A stretch of DNA of 64,000 bases from Streptomyces sp. NBC_00306. GTDB lineage: Bacteria > Actinomycetota > Actinomycetes > Streptomycetales > Streptomycetaceae. Positions 58,019 to 64,000 of the stretch are shown piece after piece (within the stretch, counting starts at the first letter, position 1; every line of letters starts with the position of its first letter). The notes under the pieces were generated by a model. That model was not told the DNA's origin and made no database searches. It saw only the letters and a list, made by a program, of their open reading frames with translations. The DNA is taken from NCBI RefSeq assembly GCF_036169555.1, contig NZ_CP108032.1:3844001-3908000 (forward strand). The letters are read 5' to 3'. The translations under genes and the position numbers were made by a program.

Positions 58019-60322
58019 CTATTCGTTCGTGTATTCCTCCACGACCGTGGCTCCCAGCTCGCGCACGATCAGGTCGTGACCGGAGAGCGCGGAGTCGACC
58101 AGGTCGGGGTCGTCGTCCTCGGGCACGTCGTCCTCGATACGGACGGACGGCGGGGTGTGTGCGGGCCCGGAGGCGTGCGAGGGCTCGGGGGCGGCCGCGG
58201 CTCTGGGCGGGCGTGCGGCCTGCGCGGGCTGCGGCGCAGGAGCGGGCGCGGGTGCGGACGCCTGCGGGGCGGAGCTCTGGGGGGCGAACCCGGACTGCGG
58301 GGGCCGGCCGCCGCCGTACCCGCCGCCGGACGAGGGCGGTGCGCCGCCGCCGGGACCGCCCGGGCCCGGACCACCGGAGCCACCGCCTGAGCCACCCGGA
58401 CCGCCGGTGCCCCCCGAGGGGTCGACGATCGCCTCGACCTTCCACTGCACGTTGAACTGCTCGGAGAGTGCCTGCCGCAGCACCTCTTCGCTGCCGCTGC
58501 TCGCGAAGTTGTCGCGGGCGCCGGCGTTGATGAAGCCGAGCTGGAGCGTGGTGCCGTCGAACCCGGCCACCTGCGCGTTCTGGCTGAGCAGGATCCAGGT
58601 GAAGCGCCGTCGGTTCTTCACAGCCTCCAGGATGTCCGGCCACATGTTCCGCACCTGGCCGGCGCCCTGGGCCATGCCGGGTGTGGGGCCGGGGGCGGAT
58701 TCCTGAGCCGGGGCCTGCGCCGCGGGGGCCGGCCGGGAGGCCGCGGGCGGGGTGCCGCCCTGGCCCGGCGCGGAGGCGGTGGGCCAGCCACCGGGCCGGC
58801 GCGGGGGTTCGGGCGCGGTATCGGGTGCTGAGCCGGAAGCGGGTGGGGACGCGGGGGCGGAGCCGGACGCGGGGGCCGCCGCGGTGGGCCAGGCGCCGGG
58901 GCGGGTGCCCGTGGCCGGTTGCGGATCCGCGGGCGCGGCGTACTCCTCCGGTGCCGGAGCGGACTGGGCGGCGGCCGGCTGCGCGGTGCTCGGTGCGGAC
59001 GGCGGCTGAGCGGCCGGCGGTGCGTCCGGCACGGGCCCGCGGGCCGCCGCACGGGCCGCGGCCGGTCCACCGCCCGCAGGCGCCGCGTGGGCGGGCATGT
59101 GCGCCTGCGCCTCCGGCCCGGGGATGTAGCCCATCGCGGGACCGGGACCGGCCGCCGAGAAGGTCGCGCCGCGCTCCAGCCGGTCCAGCCTGGCCTGCAT
59201 CGAACGCTCGTCGTCGTACGCGGCGGGCAGCAGCACCCGCGCGCAGATCAGCTCCAGTTGAAGCCGGGGCGAGTTCGCGCCCCGCATCTCGGTCAGCCCG
59301 GTGTTGACGAGATCGGCCGCCCGGCTCAGCTCGGCCGCCCCGAAGACGGAAGCCTGCGCCTGCATCCGCTCGACGACATCGGCCGGGGCATCGATGAGGC
59401 CCTTCTCGGCGGCGTCCGGCACGGCGGCCAGGATCACCAGGTCGCGGAGCCGCTCCAGGAGGTCGGCGACGAAGCGGCGCGGGTCGTTGCCGCCCTCGAT
59501 GACCTGGTCCACGACCTCGAAGGCCGCGGCCCCGTCGCCCGAGGCGAACGCCTCCACGACCGCGTCGAGCAACGACCCGTCGGTGTACCCGAGGAGGCCG
59601 GTGGCCATGGCGTACGTCACGCCGTCCTCGGCGGCACCGGCGAGCAGCTGGTCCATCACGGACATCGAGTCACGCACGGACCCGGCACCGGCCCGGACGA
59701 CCAGCGGCAGCACACCGTCCGCGACGGGGATCTGCTCCTTGCCGCACACCTCGCCGAGGTAGTCGCGCAGCGTCCCGGGCGGCACCAGACGGAACGGGTA
59801 GTGGTGCGTACGCGACCGGATCGTGCCGATGACCTTCTCCGGCTCGGTGGTCGCGAAGATGAACTTGAGGTGCTCCGGGGGCTCCTCGACCACCTTCAGC
59901 AGAGCGTTGAAGCCCTGCGGGGTGACCATGTGGGCCTCGTCGATGATGTAGATCTTGTAACGACTGCCGGCGGGACCGAAGAAGGCCTTCTCGCGCAGAT
60001 CGCGGGCGTCGTCCACGCCACCGTGCGAAGCGGCGTCGATCTCGATGACGTCGATCGACCCCGGGCCGTTCCTCGCGAGATCGCGGCAGGACTGGCACTC
60101 ACCGCAGGGGGTCGGCGTCGGCCCCTGCTCACAGTTGAGACAGCGCGCGAGGATGCGCGCACTGGTCGTCTTGCCGCAACCGCGCGGACCGCTGAACAGG
60201 TACGCGTGATTGACCCGGTTGTTCCGCAGCGCCTGCTGCAGCGGGTCAGTGACATGCTCCTGCCCGATGACCTCGGCGAACGACTCGGGGCGGTAGCGGC
60301 GGTACAGCGCAAGGGACGACAC
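58019..60322 (-). CDS. dnaX: DNA polymerase III subunits gamma and tau
   Basis: The 767-residue clamp-loader ATPase has Walker A GPRGCGKTTSARI, a zinc module (CLNCEQGPTPTPCGECQSC, about residues 62-80), Walker B YIIDEAHM, and sensor motifs (IFATTEPEKV). Residues about 410-560 are a Pro/Ala-rich linker, followed by a tau-type domain (WPDILEAVKNRRRFTWILLS) and a disordered Gly/Pro tail. I see no A-rich slippery frameshift site. GTG 60322 (MSSLALYRRYRPESF) lies 7 nt after TAACCT and lacks a ribosome-binding site, again suggesting a leaderless mRNA. The SRP RNA gene lies upstream on the same strand. Confidence 0.96.
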   Translation of the reverse strand: MSSLALYRRYRPESFAEVIGQEHVTDPLQQALRNNRVNHAYLFSGPRGCGKTTSARILARCLNCEQGPTPTPCGECQSCRDLARNGPGSIDVIEIDAASHGGVDDARDLREKAFFGPAGSRYKIYIIDEAHMVTPQGFNALLKVVEEPPEHLKFIFATTEPEKVIGTIRSRTHHYPFRLVPPGTLRDYLGEVCGKEQIPVADGVLPLVVRAGAGSVRDSMSVMDQLLAGAAEDGVTYAMATGLLGYTDGSLLDAVVEAFASGDGAAAFEVVDQVIEGGNDPRRFVADLLERLRDLVILAAVPDAAEKGLIDAPADVVERMQAQASVFGAAELSRAADLVNTGLTEMRGANSPRLQLELICARVLLPAAYDDERSMQARLDRLERGATFSAAGPGPAMGYIPGPEAQAHMPAHAAPAGGGPAAARAAARGPVPDAPPAAQPPSAPSTAQPAAAQSAPAPEEYAAPADPQPATGTRPGAWPTAAAPASGSAPASPPASGSAPDTAPEPPRRPGGWPTASAPGQGGTPPAASRPAPAAQAPAQESAPGPTPGMAQGAGQVRNMWPDILEAVKNRRRFTWILLSQNAQVAGFDGTTLQLGFINAGARDNFASSGSEEVLRQALSEQFNVQWKVEAIVDPSGGTGGPGGSGGGSGGPGPGGPGGGAPPSSGGGYGGGRPPQSGFAPQSSAPQASAPAPAPAPQPAQAARPPRAAAAPEPSHASGPAHTPPSVRIEDDVPEDDDPDLVDSALSGHDLIVRELGATVVEEYTNE

Positions 60323-60329
60323 GCCTACG

Positions 60330-60335
60330 AGGTTA
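60330..60335 (-). promoter_or_regulatory. Putative -10 box of dnaX (leaderless)
   Basis: TAACCT on the minus strand ends 7 nt before the dnaX GTG, matching the TANNNT pattern and spacing seen for purF, purD and the MerR gene. Confidence 0.6.
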
Positions 60336-60471
60336 TCGGGGTGCACCGACAACCGTCGCCGCCCCTGCGTGGCCGCCGGGGGCCGCCGAGATCGTTCCCG
60401 TCCGCACGGCCGACGATCACGTACTCACGTGCGACGCCCTCACCGGAAGGCGGGCACCCCGGAACGCAAAA

Positions 60472-60560
60472 CGCCCCTCACGCACCCGCCAGAGCCGACC
60501 TACCCTTGCTGCCTTCCGGCCCTGGGGGAGTTCAGTCAGATAGCGCCACGTGAGGGGCTG
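60472..60560 (-). ncRNA. ffs: Signal recognition particle RNA (4.5S/scRNA)
   Basis: The minus strand carries the conserved SRP domain IV loop, CCGGAAGGCAGCAAGGGTAG, flanked by a long hairpin whose ends pair (CCCCTCACG / CGTGAGGGG). GCGTTTTGCGTT follows and can terminate transcription. This is the Ffh-binding RNA for co-translational export. Its position beside dnaX and tRNA-Ser is common in Actinobacteria. Confidence 0.93.
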
Positions 60561-60659
60561 CGCCCAGGTTACCCGATGACGACCGGTGCTCGATCCCCCG
60601 GGCCGGGCTGCCGGGAACAGGTTCGCGAGCACTCCTCAACGTCTTGTATTGTTTGCGGC

Positions 60660-60747
60660 GGAGGATTCGCCTAGTGGCCTAGGGCGCACGCTTGGAAAGC
60701 GTGTTGGGGGCAACCCCTCACGAGTTCGAATCTCGTATCCTCCGCCA
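60660..60747 (+). tRNA. tRNA-Ser (GGA)
   Basis: Long-variable-arm tRNA with acceptor GGAGGAT / ATCCTCC, anticodon GGA in loop TTGGAAA, variable arm TTGGGGGCAACCCCT, T-loop TTCGAAT and encoded CCA. TATTGT at 60647-60652 is a probable -10 box. Confidence 0.95.
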
Positions 60748-60770
60748 TTGCTCTCACCGGGCAATACGTC

Positions 60771-60800
60771 GAAGGGCCCCACCGCGAGGTGGGGCCCTTC
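60771..60800 (+). terminator. Terminator of tRNA-Ser
   Basis: GAAGGGCCCCACC and GGTGGGGCCCTTC form a perfect 13-bp stem with a GCGA loop. Confidence 0.88.
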
Positions 60801-60814
60801 GGCGTTGTCCCCAG

Positions 60815-61110
60815 CCCTCGTTGTCCTGGTTCTTGTCCACAGGGGGCGCTTCCGGGGGTCCCCAGATGGCTTCGGCGACCTTCCGGGCCACATCCTTGAG
60901 CATCGCGTCCGGCACATGCAGGTACCTCGCCCGCATTGCCGGCGGAGGTGCCCGGTTCCCCTCCCATGATCTGGTCGATGACACGGGCCGGGACACCGTG
61001 CAGCATGAGCACGGTGGCGATGGTGTGACGAGCATCATGCGGCCGGCCGTCCCGGACCCCCGCGTCTGTCAGCAGTCGCTTCCGGCAGGAGCGGATCCTC
61101 GGCTGCATCC
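60815..61110 (-). pseudogene. Tyrosine-recombinase (integrase) C-terminal remnant
   Basis: The minus strand encodes the catalytic end of a phage/ICE-type integrase in two frames. One frame has RLLTDAGV, then RPHDARHTIATVLMLHGVPA and RVIDQIMG, with the HxxR motif in PHDARHT. A second frame continues as AMRARYLHVPDAMLKDVARK and VAEAIWGPPE. The shift lies near 60950 and the 5' two thirds of the gene are absent. Its 3' end points at the 3' end of tRNA-Ser, the classic attachment site arrangement of Streptomyces integrative elements. It is therefore the decayed scar of an element that used tRNA-Ser. Confidence 0.82.
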
Positions 61111-61158
61111 ACGAGCGGATCGCCGAAACCGGCGAGGGCCCGAGCATCCGGCAGAAGA

Positions 61159-61196
61159 GCCGGTGGCCCCGAACCGCACGGTTCGGGGCCACCGGC
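61159..61196. terminator. Strong 17-bp hairpin
   Basis: GCCGGTGGCCCCGAACC and its exact complement are separated by 4 nt. It lies upstream of the integrase scar (minus strand) and before the small exported gene; direction is unclear. Confidence 0.65.
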
Positions 61197-61447
61197 CTCT
61201 CGTTCCTTCTGAGATCAGGACGGGAGCTGAACCCGCAGCGCGTTCAAGCCGTTTCGGATTCCCGGATGCCGCCGGCGACTGCACGATCACCACGCTGGAC
61301 CACCCGGTGGAAATCGGCTCCACTTCTACCCGCTCCAAGATCACCCGCACGCGCCGGGACGGCTCCTCGAAGGTGTCGACGCTCCACGACATGCTCCGGG
61401 ACGGAACGTCGGCCGCCGGCCGACGTCCATCCAGCCAGAGGTCCCCC
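61197..61447. other. Unassigned sequence between integrase scar and small exported gene
   Basis: Frames are open on both strands, but no family is recognisable and no ribosome-binding site supports a start. It may be remnant DNA of the lost mobile element together with the promoter of the gene at 61448. Confidence 0.4.
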
Positions 61448-61798
61448 ATGCGTCTTCGTCTCACCCTCGGCGCCGCCATCGGCGCCGTCGCCCTCATCGT
61501 GGCCATCCCCTCCTCGGCCCACGCGCTCGACGGAAGCTTCCTCTACCAGTACGGCGACTCCGCCAATCCGACTGCGGCGCTGCTGGAACAGCCGGGGGCG
61601 GGCGAGTGCATCAACATCCCCGAGGTCGAGGGCAAGTCCGACACCGCGTTCGCGCCCAACAACTCGGTGCAGGGCGCCGATGCCAACGTCTACACCGAAG
61701 AGGACTGCCAGGGCACGCCCACGACACTTGCCGAGGGCACCCAGCTGGGCCCCGAGGTGACGTTCAAGTCCGTGTACTTCGAGCAGACCGAAGCCTGA
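61448..61798 (+). CDS. Small secreted protein
   Basis: The 116-residue product has a clear signal peptide (MRLRLTLGAAIGAVALIVAI, cleavage after SAHA at about residue 26). The mature part of about 90 residues holds two Cys (GECIN and EDCQG) about 35 residues apart, likely a disulfide. Asp, Glu and Thr dominate. It resembles small Streptomyces extracellular proteins of unknown role. ATG 61448 has AGAGG about 6 nt upstream. It lies in the tRNA-Ser accessory zone and may be a relic cargo gene. Confidence 0.68.
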   Translation: MRLRLTLGAAIGAVALIVAIPSSAHALDGSFLYQYGDSANPTAALLEQPGAGECINIPEVEGKSDTAFAPNNSVQGADANVYTEEDCQGTPTTLAEGTQLGPEVTFKSVYFEQTEA

Positions 61799-61911
61799 GC
61801 CGCACGGCCACACCGTGCGGACCATCTCGGCCGCACCGGAACAGAGCCGCGTCACGGTGCGAGGAACCTGACGCGCCCCCACATCCGCGAACCATCGGAC
61901 GGTGCGCAACG

Positions 61912-62085
61912 TGCCGCGCTCGTGCGGTCGTTCTCCGGACGATCCGCTGCATCGGCGTCGCGGTCGCCCAGCTGAGTGCCGAGGGCCATGAGATCCGCGA
62001 CGAAGACGTGGCCCGGCTCTCGCCACACAAGCACCGAAACGTGAACTGCCTGGGCCGGCACAGCTTCGCCGCCTCCCAGAGGACC
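61912..62085 (+). pseudogene. Tn3-family transposase C-terminal fragment
   Basis: One frame encodes RAVVLRTIRCIGVAVAQLSA, EGHEIRDEDVARLSPHKHRN and VNCLGRHSF, which matches the conserved C-terminal end of Tn3-type transposases (pattern AQLRAxGHEVxDEDVARLSP...HxNxLGRYSF). Only about 55 residues remain, without start codon or inverted repeats. The remaining sequence between 61799 and 62202 holds nothing else I can assign. Confidence 0.75.
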
Positions 62086-62202
62086 ATGCGAACAGGCACA
62101 GGCAGAGATCAGCGGCGCCGGGCTTGGTCACGCGGCCCTGTTCGGGCGGGTGAACCGCCGTGGGCGCCCCCGTGCGAGGGCGCCCATGACCGAAAGCGTG
62201 CG

Positions 62203-63405
62203 TCAGGCAGCCGTGACCGGCGCGCCCGCACCCGTCGGTTGCGGCAGTACCCGGCGGGGCCGGGTCGGGAGGCCGAGAAGGGGGTTGGCCACTCCCCAGG
62301 CCGCTCCCTTGCAGATCAGTTCCTTGTAGACCGCGGCGAGCCGGCCGGTCAGGGCCGCGTTGACCGAGCGGTCGTCGGCCGTGACGTACTGGATCAGGCC
62401 TTCCCTGCGGCCCAGCGAGATGCACTGGTTGAAGTAGCGGAGCGGCGTCTTCGGGAGCTTGCGGCCGGTCATGCGTGCCGCGATGGCATCGGCGGCCTGC
62501 CATGCCATGGGGGTGCCCGTGGCGCACGACATCCGCAGCGGCTTGTCGGCGGGGCCCATCGCCATGGCCGCGTCGCCGACCGCGTACACGTCCGGGTGCG
62601 AGACCGAGCGCATGGTCCCGTCGACCACGATCTGGCCCGCTTCCGTGACGTCCAGGGCGGTCGCCGCCGCGATCGGGTGGACCGCGAAGCCCGTGGTCCA
62701 CACGGTGACCGCGGCCGGGACGGCCGTGCCGTCGGCGGTGGTGACGCGGTCGGCCTCGACCCCGGTGACGGCGGCGTGCTCGTGCACGGTGATGCCGAGC
62801 TTGCCGAAGACCTTCCGCAGGTGGGTGCGGCCCTTGGGCGACAGCCAGTCACCGAGTTCGCCGCGGGCGGCGAGGGCGACGTCGAGGTCCGGGCGGGCCT
62901 CGGCGATCTCGGTCGCGGCCTCCACGCCGGTGAGACCGCCGCCGACGACGACCACGGTCCCGCCTGCCTCCAGCCGGGCCAGGCGCTCGCGCAGCCGGAG
63001 TGCTCCCGGACGGCTCGCGATCTGGTGGGCGTGCTCGTCGGTGCCGGGGACGCCCTGGTCGTTCCAGGCGCTGCCGAGGGCGTAGACCAGGGTGTCGTAC
63101 GACAGCTCCTCGGCCGCGCCGTCGCCGTTCGCGCCGGCCACGGCGACGGTCTTGCGGTCGACATCGACGCCGGTGACCTTCGCGAGCTTCAGTTCGACAC
63201 CGGTGCCGGCGAACATCTCGCTGAACGGCCGGGCCTTGAGGTCCTGGCCGACCGCCAGCTGGTGGTTGCGGACCCGCTCGACGAAGTCGGACTCGGCGTT
63301 GACGAGGGTGATGGCGACGTCCTCGCGGTGCAGCCGCCTGGCGAGTCGCCCGGCGGCGATGGCTCCGCTGTACCCGGCTCCGAGGACGATGATGCGGTGC
63401 TGCAT
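62203..63405 (-). CDS. NAD(P)/FAD-dependent oxidoreductase, NDH-2-like
   Basis: The 400-residue flavoprotein has two Rossmann motifs (RIIVLGAGYSGAIAAGRLAR at residue 4; TVVVVGGGLTGVEAATEI at about 150) and the C-terminal FAD motif VYAVGDAAMAMG at about 275. It belongs to the same broad family as the NDH-2 at the window start but is clearly different in sequence. ATG 63405 has AGGAG 7 nt upstream. It follows an ECF41-type sigma gene by 93 nt on the same strand. ECF41 factors are typically linked to oxidoreductase-type (COE) genes, so this enzyme is probably its target. Confidence 0.85.
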   Translation of the reverse strand: MQHRIIVLGAGYSGAIAAGRLARRLHREDVAITLVNAESDFVERVRNHQLAVGQDLKARPFSEMFAGTGVELKLAKVTGVDVDRKTVAVAGANGDGAAEELSYDTLVYALGSAWNDQGVPGTDEHAHQIASRPGALRLRERLARLEAGGTVVVVGGGLTGVEAATEIAEARPDLDVALAARGELGDWLSPKGRTHLRKVFGKLGITVHEHAAVTGVEADRVTTADGTAVPAAVTVWTTGFAVHPIAAATALDVTEAGQIVVDGTMRSVSHPDVYAVGDAAMAMGPADKPLRMSCATGTPMAWQAADAIAARMTGRKLPKTPLRYFNQCISLGRREGLIQYVTADDRSVNAALTGRLAAVYKELICKGAAWGVANPLLGLPTRPRRVLPQPTGAGAPVTAA

Positions 63406-63498
63406 GTCAGGGCTCCTGTCTCGCGCGGTTTCGCCCCTTGAACCGGGCAGCCCGCCGATTCCTGACAGGAACCGGATGTGAAGCAGGTCACATCGGGG

Positions 63499-64000
63499 TC
63501 AGAAGGCCGTGAACAGGGGTTCCCCGCGGTCGGCGGCCGCCCACCGCCGGGTCGCGCGGTCGAGCTTGTCGGGGTTGACCTGGTTGCGGAACGCGGCGAT
63601 GCCGTCGGCGCCGACCTCCACGCACATGATGCCGACCACCCGGCCGTCGACGACCGCCACGACCGCGGGGACGCCGTTGGCGGTCGCGGCGTAGACCCCG
63701 GGCGAGCCGCCGACCAGATTGCGCTTGGCCTTGCTCGGCTTGAACAGACCCCGCATGAACTTCGCGACCGCGAGAGCGCCCTCGAACGGAGTGGCCTTGG
63801 CCGGGACCTTGCCGCCGCCGTCGCCGACCGACACGGCGTCCTTGGTCAGCATCTTCACGAGCAGATCCGTCTGCCCGCTCGTGGCGGCCGCGAGGAACTC
63901 CTCGACGATCCGCCGGGCCGCTTCCTCGTCGATCTCGGTACGGGACCTGCCCTGCGCCACGTGCTTCTTGGCGCGGTGGAAGATCTGCTGGCAGGCGGCC
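63499..64000 (-). CDS. ECF41-type sigma factor (SigJ-like), 5' part missing
   Basis: Only the last 167 residues are inside the window. They begin within the end of sigma region 4 (AACQQIFHRAKKHV) and continue into a SnoaL/NTF2-like domain (RIVEEFLAAATSGQTDLLVK; VVAVVDGRVVGIMCVEV; FRNQVNPDKLDR). The short conserved NPDK near the end is a mark of ECF41 sigma factors, whose C-terminal domain regulates their own activity. The gene runs off the right edge of the window, so length and start cannot be given. Confidence 0.85.
   Translation of the reverse strand, partial: AACQQIFHRAKKHVAQGRSRTEIDEEAARRIVEEFLAAATSGQTDLLVKMLTKDAVSVGDGGGKVPAKATPFEGALAVAKFMRGLFKPSKAKRNLVGGSPGVYAATANGVPAVVAVVDGRVVGIMCVEVGADGIAAFRNQVNPDKLDRATRRWAAADRGEPLFTAF

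Noticed and set aside
58019-60322. Programmed frameshifting in dnaX
   Set aside because: No A-rich slippery heptamer with a downstream hairpin is visible at the end of the ATPase domain.

Overview
The window is chromosomal DNA from a Streptomyces or a very close relative. The GC content is very high with strong GC3 bias, GTG and TTG starts are common, and the developmental genes bldC, an orf1590/NsdA-type sporulation gene and an lsr2 paralogue are present. From memory, the gene order matches the conserved S. coelicolor core around SCO4119 down to SCO4066, read in reverse. That synteny is recollection, not a computed result.

Layout. 1-10 kb: a type II NADH dehydrogenase fragment, a TetR regulator, an unusual sigma factor fused to a membrane anchor and an NPCBM domain, an orphan asparagine-synthase-like enzyme, the sporulation regulator and L-2-hydroxyglutarate oxidase. 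10-20 kb: trmB, a PrsW protease, an M23 peptidase behind a c-di-AMP (ydaO-type) riboswitch, a PP2C phosphatase, initiator tRNA, a TipA-like MerR regulator, an ECF42-type sigma/YCII pair and an amidase. 20-34 kb: tRNA-Lys, an RGG-tailed DEAD-box helicase, a CrcB pair, tRNA-Glu/Asp/Phe, a DsbA/CcdA pair, hrpA and a second tRNA-Asp. 34-47 kb: bldC, valine dehydrogenase, purM-purF, a META lipoprotein, an ArsR/M23 pair and purL-purQ-purS. 47-60 kb: lsrL, tRNA-Gly(TCC), an ABC transporter/two-component cassette flanked by two identical tRNA-Gly(GCC) genes, purC, purD and dnaX. 60-64 kb: SRP RNA, tRNA-Ser with a decayed integrase, a Tn3 transposase scrap, a second NDH-2-like enzyme and an ECF41-type sigma factor cut by the window end.

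How the genes work together. Six steps of de novo purine synthesis (purF, purD, purS/Q/L, purM, purC) are scattered over 20 kb on one strand, interleaved with developmental regulators and cell-wall hydrolases. Many genes (prsW, the MerR gene, purF, the maleylpyruvate-isomerase-like gene, purD, dnaX) have a TANNNT -10 box 6 or 7 nt before the start codon, which predicts leaderless mRNAs.

The most interesting signal is the tRNA-Gly(TCC) at 47837-47908. It lacks the G18G19 pair and reads GTGC in place of GTTC in its T arm. These are hallmarks I know from staphylococcal glycine tRNAs reserved for cell-wall synthesis. Because Streptomyces peptidoglycan carries a glycine cross-bridge, this may be a dedicated non-ribosomal tRNA. 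The sigma-membrane-NPCBM fusion, the TipA-like nested gene, several palindromic operators and the tRNA-Ser element graveyard are further leads.
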